A DNA stretch of 26,582 nt from CAYQJS01 sp964417895. GTDB taxonomy: Bacteria > Chloroflexota > UBA6077 > SHYK01. Below, piece by piece: positions 13,223 through 22,528 of the stretch. The number at the start of each line of letters is the position of its first letter. Within the stretch, counting starts at the first letter, position 1. Made by a program: the position numbers and the translations under genes. The notes under the pieces are model-generated. The model searched no databases, was not told where the DNA came from, and saw nothing but the letters and a program-made list of their open reading frames with translations. The stretch is taken from assembly GCA_964417895.1 (NCBI GenBank), contig CAYQJS010000065.1, positions 1 to 26,582 on the forward strand, in the 5' to 3' direction.

Positions 13223-14521
13223 GTGCTGAGAGATGGGGGGGCTGGCCCGCGGTCGGTAGTTACAGCGCTTCTGAGGGCACGGGTCGCGCCGCTACGGTGG
13301 AATGGAGGGCTTTACAACCTGTCTGAACGATGCAGACTAGGGGTGTTCTTCTCGCACCCCACGCAGCACCACTCCGTGCTCTTCCGGTGCCTCGCTGAGC
13401 GCCCTGATCTTCAGGTCAGCGTCTACTATTACGACCCCGGGTCATACGGTCAGGGTTCGCTTCCGCGCATGTTCGATCAGGATATGGGCACCGATGAGGC
13501 CTGGGATGTCGACCTGTTATCAGGTACCTACAGTACCGTGCTATCAAACCCGCTACGCGGGAAGTCCGTCAGCCCTCTCCGTCAGTTCAATCCGGCAGTT
13601 CCTTCAATCGTGTTGCGTGAGCGGTTTGACGTCGTTTTCCTGTGTGGTTATGCCAGCCCGTCAAACTGGCTGGCGATGCTTGCCGCCAGATCGTCAGGGG
13701 CGCGCATCATTTATCAGTCGGACACCAGTATCCTGGACGAGAGACGGAAACACAGGCGGTGGCCGCATAGGGCTCTGCGCAAGCTCTTCCTTCAGCAGGT
13801 GGATACGTTCCTTCCCATCGGGGACAAGAATCGAGACGCATATCTCGCGTTCGGCATGGACCCGAAGCGGATGGTCTGGTGCCCATACCCGGTCGACTCA
13901 AGGAGGTTCGAGCGTGCACAGAACGATCCTGCCCTGTGTCAGTCCCTGAGCAGTCTGAGGGCGCGATACGGAATTCCCGAGGATGCGTATGTCGTTGCGT
14001 TCTCGGGCAAGCTCATTCCTCGCAAGCGGCCGGACGACCTTGTAGCCGCTCTGAGGCAACTTGGGAGATCCGATGTGCATGCTCTGCTGATCGGTACTGG
14101 CCCCCTCGAAACGTCAATGAGCGAGTCGCTGAGAGTCGATGACAACGTACATATCACGGGATTCGTCAATCAGAGCATGATCCCCTACCACTTGATGCTC
14201 GCCGACGTGGCCGTTGTCCCCTCCGAGTGGGACCCGCATCCGTTGGTGACAACGGAATTCGCCGTGTGCGGGATTCCGCTGGTCGTCAGCGACTGCGTCG
14301 GTGTCTGGGGCGATCATGATGTTTTGCGGCCGGGCGAGAACGGGTTTGTCTATCCATGTGGGAATGCATCCGAGTTGGCGCGCTGCGTGGGCACGCTGCT
14401 GGATGATGCCGATCTCCGGGCTCGCATGAAGAGGAGGTCCCGCGAGCTGGGCACTGCCCACTCGGCGGAGCGGGCCGCCGAGATAATCGGGGGCGTGGTG
14501 ACGCGGTCTCTGGCAAGATAG
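13223..14521 (+). CDS. GT4-family glycosyltransferase
   Basis: The start is uncertain. The frame opens at TTG 13220/GTG 13223, but homologues of this type start close to CRLGVFFSHPTQHHS (about nt 13333), so the first 35 residues may not be translated. No ATG is available. The acceptor domain has HPTQHHSVLFRCLAERP. The donor domain has VVAFSGKLIPRKRPDDLVAA, then ALLIGTGPLETSM, then the EX7E-like region VVPSEWDPHPLVTTEFAVCG and GENGFVYPCGNASEL. It should add a sugar to the lipid-linked repeat unit. It follows the HigA gene, and the next gene is 38 bp downstream. Confidence 0.88.
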   Translation: MLRDGGAGPRSVVTALLRARVAPLRWNGGLYNLSERCRLGVFFSHPTQHHSVLFRCLAERPDLQVSVYYYDPGSYGQGSLPRMFDQDMGTDEAWDVDLLSGTYSTVLSNPLRGKSVSPLRQFNPAVPSIVLRERFDVVFLCGYASPSNWLAMLAARSSGARIIYQSDTSILDERRKHRRWPHRALRKLFLQQVDTFLPIGDKNRDAYLAFGMDPKRMVWCPYPVDSRRFERAQNDPALCQSLSSLRARYGIPEDAYVVAFSGKLIPRKRPDDLVAALRQLGRSDVHALLIGTGPLETSMSESLRVDDNVHITGFVNQSMIPYHLMLADVAVVPSEWDPHPLVTTEFAVCGIPLVVSDCVGVWGDHDVLRPGENGFVYPCGNASELARCVGTLLDDADLRARMKRRSRELGTAHSAERAAEIIGGVVTRSLAR

Positions 14522-14559
14522 CGGCAGTGTGACTTGCTTGTGAATGCTATCGGAAATCT

Positions 14560-15264
14560 ATGGGGATATTGCGAGGCAACCGCCGGTCGCGCCGATGGCT
14601 TAGAGAGACGAAAAGGAGCTTCGTGAAACGCGTGAACGTTGGATGTGGTCAGACCGCGACTGAGGGTTGGTACAACTACGACAATTCAATGAGCATACGC
14701 TTGTCCAAACACCGATTCCTCGTTTTGACGCTGAATAAGCTCGGGCTGTTAGGAGAATCCCAGAAACAGTTCGTTCTCTACGCGGCGGTCCACGGTATTA
14801 GGTGGGCAGATGTGAGGAGGCACATCCCTATGAACGATAATTCGGTAGCAGTCCTCTACGCATCCCATGTTGTGGAGCATCTGGACCCGGAAGAAACGAG
14901 AGGGTTGCTTCAGGAAGCGAAGCGCGTCCTGGCCCCAGGTGGAATCATCCGCGTCGTCGTACCAGACCTGAAAAAGCTCGTTGATTCGTATATTGTCGAA
15001 GGAGACGCAGACTCTTTCCTCGAAAAGACTCTCTTGGCGCGGCCGAGGGCGCATACAGCGCTCGATAAGCTGAAGCATGCGATCGCTGGAGATAGGCATC
15101 ATCTGTGGATGTATGACGGGCCATCGATGATTCGCTTGCTTTCTCGTATGGGATTCCGGGAGCCACAAATACTAGAGCCCGGTTCGACTTCCATCCCCGA
15201 TCCAGTCGGACTCAACTTGTACGAACGTGCCGAAGAGAGCGTTTACGTGGAGGCTTGCAAGTAA
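14560..15264 (+). CDS. Class I SAM-dependent methyltransferase
   Basis: This 234-residue protein has an early SAM-binding motif (RVNVGCG, residues 24-30) and then GWYNYDNS at the end of strand 2. Later come DNSVAVLYASHVVEHLDPEE, then LQEAKRVLAPGGIIRVVVPD and LKKLVDSYIVEG. This VNVGCG...VVEHL...RVVVPDL layout is common in small methyltransferases within O-antigen and exopolysaccharide loci. The ATG at 14560 gives a basic leader; GTG at 14623 is an alternative. The C-terminal region has RLLSRMGFREPQILEPGST. It probably O-methylates a sugar of the repeat unit. Confidence 0.87.
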   Translation: MGILRGNRRSRRWLRETKRSFVKRVNVGCGQTATEGWYNYDNSMSIRLSKHRFLVLTLNKLGLLGESQKQFVLYAAVHGIRWADVRRHIPMNDNSVAVLYASHVVEHLDPEETRGLLQEAKRVLAPGGIIRVVVPDLKKLVDSYIVEGDADSFLEKTLLARPRAHTALDKLKHAIAGDRHHLWMYDGPSMIRLLSRMGFREPQILEPGSTSIPDPVGLNLYERAEESVYVEACK

Positions 15265-15878
15265 GCGCGGCCCGGGCATTCGCTCAGATCACCGATGCCG
15301 TGATCTCACGGGGACGCCTCGTGCGCGGCAAGGTTGACGCGCGCCGTTGCCGCGAGCGGCCGAATCTGATCACGGGTGTGGCCCGGGTCGACTCGCCCGC
15401 CCTTCGCCGCGCAGGACGACCGAGTTCACGGTGTCGATCTATCCCCAGCGACGATCGCGGAGGCCATGAGCCAGCCTCTCGACGATCCAGAGAGGTCATG
15501 TTCGAGGTTGGCCACGGCGATGAGCGGATGCGAGCTACGATGGGACTGTGTACTCCAGTGCAATCGAGTTTGCCTCTGGCAGATTTCCACCGGTGCCCTC
15601 CGGCCCGGGGGCCCTCATCATCAGCTCTGCGAACCGGGCGAGCCTGTGGCGCAGGTACGCGCAGCGGCGATTCGGCGCCACCGCCCTTACTGCGCGTTTA
15701 AGTGCAACGTTTCCGCCGCCGGGCGTTCCTGGACTGTTGAAGCGAGCAGGCTTTCAACCGTTTCCGCACCCGAGTTCTTCGGGGTGCCTCCACTCGACAA
15801 GCGGGCGGTACCCGGCGTTCCTGAGGCGCTCCCCTTTCGTGGAAACGCTCGGGCTTGTCGTTTTCCAGTGCGGCTGAG
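15265..15878 (+). pseudogene. Degraded second copy of the 9749 methyltransferase
   Basis: Pieces of the 9749 methyltransferase appear here in order but in different frames. They include DDRVHGVDLSPATIAEAM (compare YRVHGLDPSPAMIAEAV), GALIISSANRASLWRRYAQR (compare GALIISFANRVSLWRRYAQW), EFFGVPPLDKR and PAFLRRSPFVETLGLVVFQ. DNA similarity begins right after the preceding gene's stop and ends near 15878. Motif I has lost its Gly-rich loop, and several frameshifts are present. It is a dead paralogue, about 5.5 kb from the intact gene. Confidence 0.88.
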
Positions 15879-15978
15879 GGACGCGAATTTCCTAACGATG
15901 CGTCCATTTCAACCGTCGGGGCGGCTACGCTCGTGATGTGCCGGCCCACGAGGAGTATGAGTGAGGAGCGTCGAATAG

Positions 15979-17115
15979 ATGAGAGCTACTCCGCAGGAAT
16001 TGGACAGCACTGGGCGTAAGGCAGCAGCCCCTCCTGTGGATTCGCGGTGGCACGATCGGTCCGGCCGCTACCAGGATATCGCTATGCTGGTGCTGCGAGA
16101 GAACTGGGTCGGCGCCACGGGCTGGTCAGCATTTAACGCCTTTCTGCGTAACGGCGTCCAAGTGAACTCTATCTCCGAAGGCGACTACGTGCCGCAGCTC
16201 TGGCGCACGCTTCCGATGCGGCTTCTGGGGAAGGGCGTTCGACCCTTCGCAGTCCGTGAGTTCAACCGCGCTCTGCTGCGAGAGGCTGAGTTGACCCAGC
16301 CGCACCTGTTCCTCGCGGTCAAAGGGCCCTACGTCCAGGTGGAGACGCTCCGCTCGATGCGGCGCATGGGCGTGAGGCTCTACTGCTTCTACCCGGACGT
16401 TTCTACTATCGCGCACGGCCACTATTTGCCACGGGCGCTTAAAGAGTATGACTGGATATTCACCACGAAGTCGTTCGGCCCAAAGGACCTTAAAGATCTG
16501 CTTGGCATCGAGAACAGCAGCTACCTCCCTCACGCTTTCGCGCCCGAGCTCAACTCTCCTCGGCCGCTCAGTCCCGAGGCGATTCAACGATATGGGTGCG
16601 ATGTGTCATTTATCGGCACCTGGAGCCCGAAGAAACAGCGCATCCTCGAAGAGTTAGTGGCGCGGCGCCCCTCCCTTAACTTGAGGATCTGGGGCGATTA
16701 CTGGTCCAACCTGCCTCCTGGGTCGCCGCTTCGCCCCCACGCCGCGCTCCGGCACGTTTTCGGCGTCGAGTACGTAACGGCTGTGCGGTGCTCAAAAATC
16801 AGCCTGGGGCTACTGAGCGAGATTGTCGCCGGCGCTTCATCTGGTGATTTGATTACCTCGCGCACCTTTCACATACCGGCCGCCGGCGGACTGTTGCTCC
16901 ACGAACGAACGCAGGACTTGTTGCAGCTCTTCCGAGAGGACGAGAGCTGCGTGTGCTTCGACGGAGTCGAAGAACTGGCGCAGAAGATCGACCTCCTTCT
17001 AGCAGACGAGGCGAGGCGAACGTCCATCGCTGGGCGGGGTCGCGAGGTCGTGGAGGAAGCTCATAGCTGGGACCACCGGGCAAGAACCATTCTTGACCAC
17101 TATCTGCACTCGTAG
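15979..17115 (+). CDS. CgeB-like glycosyltransferase
   Basis: This 378-residue protein resembles the CgeB/DUF3880-type GT-B glycosyltransferases. It has the N-terminal FLAVKGPYVQVETLRSMRRM, then YCFYPDVSTIAHGHYLPRAL and YDWIFTTKSFGPKDLKDLLG. The donor half has CDVSFIGTWSPKKQRILEEL, then LRIWGDYW. It ends with TSRTFHIPAAGGLLLHERTQ, LLQLFREDESCVCFDGVEEL. The last block (FHIPAAGG...LF..) is the family's C-terminal donor-site signature. The ATG at 15979 is about 100 bp after the dead methyltransferase copy. It probably adds a deoxy- or amino-sugar, but the donor cannot be told from sequence. Confidence 0.85.
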   Translation: MRATPQELDSTGRKAAAPPVDSRWHDRSGRYQDIAMLVLRENWVGATGWSAFNAFLRNGVQVNSISEGDYVPQLWRTLPMRLLGKGVRPFAVREFNRALLREAELTQPHLFLAVKGPYVQVETLRSMRRMGVRLYCFYPDVSTIAHGHYLPRALKEYDWIFTTKSFGPKDLKDLLGIENSSYLPHAFAPELNSPRPLSPEAIQRYGCDVSFIGTWSPKKQRILEELVARRPSLNLRIWGDYWSNLPPGSPLRPHAALRHVFGVEYVTAVRCSKISLGLLSEIVAGASSGDLITSRTFHIPAAGGLLLHERTQDLLQLFREDESCVCFDGVEELAQKIDLLLADEARRTSIAGRGREVVEEAHSWDHRARTILDHYLHS

Positions 17116-17380
17116 TGCAGTTGAGAGTTCGGTGCGGCGGCCGACCGTCGTGCGCCGAGAGGCTACCGCCCGATCCTGGGGGCCCATTGCCGAGTAACCT
17201 CTACAGCTGGTCCGGTGCTCAAGGCACGAAACAGGCCGAGCTGAATGGGGAAAGCGAGTGGGATGTCATGGGCCCTTGCAGGAGCTGGGCGCATGCGATG
17301 CGATTCGCGTCCTGAACGAGAGCGCGTCGCCTCCCGAGCTTAGGGTGGGGCTGGCGGCACGAAGGGGAACGGGTGCACGT

Positions 17381-19030
17381 ATGAATGGCGAGACGTTAGT
17401 GCCCCACAATGGTAGCGGGGCGTCGGTCCCGGCATTGCGGTTCAATGGCTACCTCAGTCTGGCGGGTATTAGCTTCGTGCTGGCCGCGGCGGTGGCCGGG
17501 ACTGCCGCAGTGCTGAGCCCACTGGATTCGCTTGACTTCGAGCTGGCGCGGTTCGATGCCAGCATCTGGCTCCTGGGTGCGCTTGGCCTCGCCGGCCTGA
17601 TAACACGGCTCCGGAGGGGTCGGCCGGATCCCTTCGAACCCTGCGTGTGGCTCACGCTCAGCTACCTGGTTACGTTTGTTTTCGCTGGCTTCGTTCTCTC
17701 TAGGGAGCCCCACCGCTGGCACCCGGCGCTGGACCTCCAACGGCTCACCGATGGTGCCTGGATCGTCGCTCTCGGGCTCGGCGCCTACTGGCTTGGCTAT
17801 CTCGTCTCGCCGCTTGCGCGCTCGCCGCACGTGATCCGAGTTCTGGCGGCGGCGGATATCCGGTTCGCTACCCTCAGGCTCGAGCTCGTCCCCGCCCTGT
17901 ATTTGGTCGGGCTGGGTACGCGCCTTTACATGTTCCAGGCGGGGCTCTACGGGTATTTAAACGACCGATCCGCCTATTTCGAGGCACTTGGTGCGTTGCA
18001 GCTGCTGAGTTACCTGGAGGGCTGCACGCGTTACGCTTTGGTGCTTGCAGCGATTGCGCTGTTTCGAGGTAAGCAGCCCAGATGGCTGTCCGTGTTTTTT
18101 GGTGGAATGCTTGGCACAGAGTTGTTCTTCGGGATGATGTCTGGTGTCAAGGGGTTGGTATTCGTTAATTTTCTTTTGCTTGGAATGGCATTCTGGTACG
18201 TGAAGCAAAAAATACCGGTAACGCTGGTCGTAGTGGCTTTGGCGACGGCATTTTTTGTATTTCCCGTCAACTACGGTTATCGGGTCGCCCGTGTTGAGGA
18301 GGAGTTCAACACCAGGAGCTTCTTGAATGCCGCGGCGGTCCTTGCGGATTTAGCGTCGGACTTCGTCTCGGGGGAGATCGGCAAGGACCTCCCTGTCGAC
18401 GACATTCTCGGGGCGAACATCAAATTCGCGCTGGAGCGGGTCGAACTATTACAGAATGTATCTCTGGCGGTGGCTTTAACCCCAGAGCCGAACGAGTTCT
18501 TGTCAGGCCGGTACTATTTCATCTTGCCTTTATTGGCGGTGGTGCCGCGGGCGGCTTGGCCGGAGAAGCCAGTGTTGGACTCAGGGCGCCAGTTCGCGTT
18601 GCAGTACTGGGGAGTGCCTGAGAGCATGGTGATGCAGGCAACGGCTCCTACGAACATCGGGGATCTCTACATCAACTTCGGTGCCGCCGCGGTCGCCGTT
18701 GGGATGTTACTGTTGGGTGTGGTGGGCGCGGGCTTCTATAGGCTAGTGGCGCACCGGCCCGGCGACGGGTCGATTTTCCTGTACGCCGTCGGGTTTCTCG
18801 CGCTGACAAACTACGAAGGCGATTTCTCCATGGTTGTCCTGAACTTCACTCGGCATTGTCTCGTCGGCCTGCTTGTTGCCGGCGTCGTTTTCCGACGAGC
18901 GCACCGCCTACCCGGGGTGATCGTGAAGGAGCAGCTCGCGCCGCCCGAAGCTACCGCCGTCTCAACCAGCGGAGCGGGGTCTGGAGTGGGCTCAGGGATC
19001 GGGCTCGATAGGCTGCCGAGGTCGCGATGA
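17381..19030 (+). CDS. Wzy-type oligosaccharide repeat-unit polymerase
   Basis: The protein has 549 residues from the ATG at 17381. The frame is open earlier, but codons before that ATG do not look like a protein. Many hydrophobic segments run from about residue 22 to 520. Conserved-looking features are FFGMMSGVKGLVFVNFLLLG, the large loop with FNTRSFLNAAAV, and the C-terminal PRAAWPEKPVLDSGRQFALQ, then APTNIGDLYINFGAAAVAVG. The last pattern (P-x-x-x-WP-x-KP ... T-x-x-G-x-x-Y-x-NFG) is characteristic of this polymerase group. It joins flipped repeat units in the periplasm. Its stop overlaps the next start (ATGA). A patch around 18,060-18,310 is clearly richer in A and T than the rest. Confidence 0.85.
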   Translation: MNGETLVPHNGSGASVPALRFNGYLSLAGISFVLAAAVAGTAAVLSPLDSLDFELARFDASIWLLGALGLAGLITRLRRGRPDPFEPCVWLTLSYLVTFVFAGFVLSREPHRWHPALDLQRLTDGAWIVALGLGAYWLGYLVSPLARSPHVIRVLAAADIRFATLRLELVPALYLVGLGTRLYMFQAGLYGYLNDRSAYFEALGALQLLSYLEGCTRYALVLAAIALFRGKQPRWLSVFFGGMLGTELFFGMMSGVKGLVFVNFLLLGMAFWYVKQKIPVTLVVVALATAFFVFPVNYGYRVARVEEEFNTRSFLNAAAVLADLASDFVSGEIGKDLPVDDILGANIKFALERVELLQNVSLAVALTPEPNEFLSGRYYFILPLLAVVPRAAWPEKPVLDSGRQFALQYWGVPESMVMQATAPTNIGDLYINFGAAAVAVGMLLLGVVGAGFYRLVAHRPGDGSIFLYAVGFLALTNYEGDFSMVVLNFTRHCLVGLLVAGVVFRRAHRLPGVIVKEQLAPPEATAVSTSGAGSGVGSGIGLDRLPRSR

Positions 19031-20208
19031 GGATCGTGGTCAACGCGGTTTCGGCAATCAGCGGGGGTGGTGTGGCCTATCTGCGCAATCTGCTGCCGGC
19101 GCTCGGAGCGTTGGACCCCACAAATGAGTACGTGGTCCTCGGCAGCCCCTGGCAAGATTTCTGGGGTTTCCCCCTGGCTGGGAATTTCCGACTATGTTTC
19201 GCGCCATTGCCCGGAGCGCGATCGCTCTGGCAACGGCTCCTGTGGGAGCAAACGCAACTGCCACTCCTGCTCCGCAACCAGAAAGCAGACGTTGTGTATT
19301 GCCCCGCTGACCTGGCCCCTGTTCGGGCCCCTTGTCCTATCGTACTAGCGGTACAGAACCTCAGCCCCCACGGCGGCCGGTACTCCCACGAGAACGCCAC
19401 GAATAAGGCGCGGTTGGCCCTCCTGCGGTGGGGCACGCGGATGTCTGCACGACGGGCATCGCGAGTCGTTTTCGTCTCGGAGTACGCGAGGGAAGTGGTC
19501 TGCCGGCGACTGCGGATCCACCGGACTAAGACGAAGGTGATCTACCACGGGCTGAATCCTGGGTTCAGTGCAGTGGGGACTGAGCCCGACGTTCCCCGAA
19601 TGGGCTCACGGTACGTCCTCTATGTGTCCGATATCTACCCTCACAAGAACGTGCCATTTCTGGTGGCGGCCTTCGCTCGCCTTTGCGCCGAAACGACCGG
19701 AGACTACGAGCTGAAGATCGTGGGCAACAGCTATGCGCCAGGTGAGGTGCGTATGGCCCAGAGCATTGCCAGGGGCGCGGGCATTGGGTCGCGCGTGCGC
19801 TTTCTCGGTGGCCTGTCTCCCGAGGAGGTTGCCGCCGCGTGCCGAGGGGCCGCGCTCTTCGCTTTTCCGTCGCTGGAGGAGAGCTTTGGCATGCCCCTTC
19901 TGGAGGCGATGGCATCGGGTGTGCCCATCGTGGCTTCTGATCGCACGGCGATTCCGGAGGTCTGCGGCGACGCAGCACTGTACTTCGATCCAGAGAACCT
20001 CGACAGTGCTGTCTCGCAGATGCGCCTGGGGCTCAGCGACGGTGAGCTCCGCCGCCGCATGATCGAAGCGGGGATGAGACGGGCGGGCACCTTCTCCTGG
20101 GGGCGGGCCGCCCGCCAGTTGCTGGCAGTGTTTGAGGAGGCGGGGCGGCCTCGGCCCCACCGGGAGCCCACCCGCCACGTGGTGAATAGTGGCGCCGGCA
20201 CCGAGTAG
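19027..20208 (+). CDS. GT4-family glycosyltransferase
   Basis: The protein has 393 residues, and its ATG overlaps the polymerase stop (ATGA). The N-terminus MRIVVNAVSAISGGGVAYLR is a typical GT-B acceptor-domain start. The donor domain contains YVLYVSDIYPHKNVPFLVAA, then LKIVGNSYAPGEVRMAQSIA, then the EX7E region PSLEESFGMPLLEAMASGVP and IVASDRTAIPEVCGDAALYF. This subgroup often includes mannosyl- and rhamnosyltransferases, but the donor is not readable here. Its end overlaps the beta-helix gene by 20 bp, so polymerase, transferase and beta-helix protein probably share a transcript. Confidence 0.92.
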   Translation: MRIVVNAVSAISGGGVAYLRNLLPALGALDPTNEYVVLGSPWQDFWGFPLAGNFRLCFAPLPGARSLWQRLLWEQTQLPLLLRNQKADVVYCPADLAPVRAPCPIVLAVQNLSPHGGRYSHENATNKARLALLRWGTRMSARRASRVVFVSEYAREVVCRRLRIHRTKTKVIYHGLNPGFSAVGTEPDVPRMGSRYVLYVSDIYPHKNVPFLVAAFARLCAETTGDYELKIVGNSYAPGEVRMAQSIARGAGIGSRVRFLGGLSPEEVAAACRGAALFAFPSLEESFGMPLLEAMASGVPIVASDRTAIPEVCGDAALYFDPENLDSAVSQMRLGLSDGELRRRMIEAGMRRAGTFSWGRAARQLLAVFEEAGRPRPHREPTRHVVNSGAGTE

Positions 20209-21442
20209 GCGCAGGCTCCTGGTGGCGGGCTTGGGCGCCGGCCTTGGCCTCGCCGGAGCCGTGTCCGATCGTTGGGCCGAGAACACCAGCGGGAGCGCGT
20301 CGCTGGCTCACACTATGGGCCCCGTACTTGAGGCGACCGAGATCGAGAGCGTCAACGTCAAACACTATGGGGCTCGCGGCGATGGGGCGACTGATGACAC
20401 CCTGGCCATCCAGGCGTCCATGGATGCCTTGCGTGAGGGGCAGATGCTCCTTTTCCCGAGCGGCCACTACCGAATTTCCGACACGCTCTGGTGCCGGGAC
20501 AAGTCGATGATAGCGATTGAGGGTGCCGGGCGCGTGCTCATCTCGCCCACGGCGGGGGTCGATTTCAGTGGGAAAGCCCTGCTGGATCTCTCCGGGAGCG
20601 TCCAAGCTTGCGTGGCGGGCCTCCGGCTCTACAGCGCCCTAGAGGACGGATATCCCGCTGCCGGCCTCGTGCTGGGCCGAACCCTGTCGAAGGCCGGCCA
20701 CATGGGCTTCTTCCAGAACTGTGTGTTCGAAGGGAAATACCAGGTTGCCCCTGTCTACAATGCCGGCTGCGAGGTCGTGGTGTTCCAGAACTGCTACTTC
20801 GCGAGCGCGAATGGCAACCCTACCTACTGGGACTCCGCCACGGACTCCTTCGGGCTGACTGGCACGCCGGGCGCGTCACATTCGAATACTCGGAAGTTCT
20901 TCTGGGGCTGCTGGTTCGCCAGCAACACCACGGTGAGCGACGCCAGGCTGATCGGCCTGCATCATTGGCAATACGAGCTGGCGTTCCGCGATTCGTTTTT
21001 CTCCTTCGGGGCGCGGGGCGGCGGCTACGTCTTCGACCTGGAGGGCACCGAGCCCAACGCGATTGCGAGCGACCTCATCATCGACAACTGCCGGGTGGAA
21101 GGAGCGCAGCAAGCCGCGAGCCGCCTCATCTATGTCAACAAGACCGGGGGGCTCGTGCGTCTCCGTCTAAACAACCTGCACTGGGGCATCGAGTCTGAAT
21201 ACATCATCGAAGTGGAAAGGAGCAAGCTGAGCGAGAGTGACCTCTGGTTGCCCTCGCGGATGGGGAAAGTCATTCGGATAAACGCGGGGGCGGTCTTTAG
21301 GCTCAATACAGTGTATGGGGCACTACGCGACAAAGTCTTGGTGGAGCTTGGTGGGCAGGCCACAGAGAATCTGATGCTCTCCACAACAGGATTCCCTTTC
21401 ACCGGGCCGGGATTCTACAGAGATGCAAACACGACGCTCTAG
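20189..21442 (+). CDS. Tat-exported right-handed beta-helix protein (pectate-lyase-like)
   Basis: The protein has 417 residues and starts at GTG 20189, inside the preceding gene. Residues 6-25 (SRRRLLVAGLGAGLGLAGA) look like a twin-arginine signal peptide. Residues 55-75 (NVKHYGARGDGATDDTLAIQ) are the classic opening of the pectate-lyase-3/polygalacturonase-like beta-helix family. They are followed by LLFPSGHYRISDTL and repeating short strands (VFQNCYFASANGN, DNCRVEGAQ). Proteins of this group include lyases, hydrolases, epimerases and phage tailspikes. No catalytic residues can be assigned. In a polysaccharide locus it probably cleaves, epimerises or binds the exported glycan. Confidence 0.8.
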   Translation: MAPAPSRRRLLVAGLGAGLGLAGAVSDRWAENTSGSASLAHTMGPVLEATEIESVNVKHYGARGDGATDDTLAIQASMDALREGQMLLFPSGHYRISDTLWCRDKSMIAIEGAGRVLISPTAGVDFSGKALLDLSGSVQACVAGLRLYSALEDGYPAAGLVLGRTLSKAGHMGFFQNCVFEGKYQVAPVYNAGCEVVVFQNCYFASANGNPTYWDSATDSFGLTGTPGASHSNTRKFFWGCWFASNTTVSDARLIGLHHWQYELAFRDSFFSFGARGGGYVFDLEGTEPNAIASDLIIDNCRVEGAQQAASRLIYVNKTGGLVRLRLNNLHWGIESEYIIEVERSKLSESDLWLPSRMGKVIRINAGAVFRLNTVYGALRDKVLVELGGQATENLMLSTTGFPFTGPGFYRDANTTL

Positions 21443-21817
21443 CCCAGGGGCCTCAGTACCCCGTGGATAGCGCAGTGCAGCGCGGAAATGTCCTGTGAAG
21501 AGGTCGATAGGAGATCAATGATGGTCGCAACATCTCCAGGGGTCGTCGACTGCCGGGAAACCCTGTTGGTCCGGGTATGCCTTTCCTGGAGGTTGGAGCA
21601 GGAAGCGATCTACGCTCGGAGGCAGGCCGGAGCATTCTCGGTAGCTCTCCGTTACCTGCCACTGTTTGGGCACCGGCAGCGCTCGCGTTCGCGAGCCATG
21701 GCCAATAAAAGCCAACGAACGGACTACGAAACTGCTAAGCGAGGTGGTCCGCTCACCGACGCCCAGGGCGTGGCGGTGACCGAACCAGCTGAGGGTCGCC
21801 GCGTACCCCGCCACTGA
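21443..21817. other. 375-bp gap, no recognisable gene
   Basis: A 109-codon + frame covers most of it, but its composition is irregular (VDRRSMMVATSPGVVDCRET) and it matches nothing I know. No clear terminator or promoter is visible. It probably carries the leader of the following methyltransferase operon. Confidence 0.4.
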
Positions 21818-22528
21818 ATGGTTGTCTCTCAGCGGAACGCGTTTCGGAAAGGTTCGATGTGGACGCCGTCGTCGTGCGAAAGGATATACGAGAATTCGGG
21901 CAACCGTCCCCTCCTGGACTTGTTGCCGACGCAGCCGGGTCGGATCCTGGACTGTGGCTGCGGAGCTGGCGCCAACGCGCGCCTGCTCTCAGGCTTAGGC
22001 TGGAACGTGATGGGCATCACCATCAGTCCGGCGGAGCAATGCGCCGCCGCGCCATATTGCGAGCAAGTCCTTCTCGCCGATCTCGAACTGGGGCTTCCGC
22101 CCGGCGTTGGGCCCAGCTACGACGCTGTGCTCCTCTCACACATCCTGGAGCATCTGGCCCAACCCGACGTGCTGCTCGGGGCGCTGAGGGGCGTGCTCGC
22201 CCCGAGCGGCGTGCTGGCGGTAGCGCTCCCGAACGTGGTCTTCTACCCCAATCGCGTCCGCTTCCTGCTCGGGAAGTTCAAGTACACCTCCAGCGGCATC
22301 ATGGACGATACGCACCTTCGCTTTTACACCTTTACCACCGGTGCGGAGCTGCTGCGGTCGAGCGGATACAAGGTAGTCCGGGCGGAGGCGGATGGAGCAT
22401 TCCCTCTGTGGAAGCTTCGCGGGTGGCTACCGCCGCCGCTCGTGCGTCGATTGAACCGCAGCGCCTCCGCTTTCTGGCCGGGTCTCTTCGGTTTCCAAAG
22501 TCTCTACGTCGCCGTAGTTGACTCGTGA
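21818..22528 (+). CDS. Class I SAM-dependent methyltransferase
   Basis: The protein has 236 residues from the ATG at 21818; the in-frame ATG at 21857 (MWTPSSCERIYENSG) is also plausible. SAM-binding motif I is LDCGCGAGANARLLSGLGWN (residues 44-63), followed by VMGITISP and a post-motif YDAVLLSHILEHLAQPDVLL, then VLAPSGVLAVALPNVVFYPN. The C-terminal part has SGIMDDTHLRFYTFTTGAEL, a signature seen in methyltransferases of glycan loci. The stop overlaps the GT2 start (GTGA), suggesting co-translation. It probably methylates a sugar or a chain end. Confidence 0.88.
   Translation: MVVSQRNAFRKGSMWTPSSCERIYENSGNRPLLDLLPTQPGRILDCGCGAGANARLLSGLGWNVMGITISPAEQCAAAPYCEQVLLADLELGLPPGVGPSYDAVLLSHILEHLAQPDVLLGALRGVLAPSGVLAVALPNVVFYPNRVRFLLGKFKYTSSGIMDDTHLRFYTFTTGAELLRSSGYKVVRAEADGAFPLWKLRGWLPPPLVRRLNRSASAFWPGLFGFQSLYVAVVDS

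Noticed and set aside
20033..20605. 190-codon - strand frame across the GT4/beta-helix junction
   Set aside because: Antisense to two well-supported coupled genes, and its composition is that of a shadow frame.
21488..21817. 109-codon frame before the methyltransferase
   Set aside because: Irregular composition, no ribosome site and no family; more likely leader or non-coding sequence.
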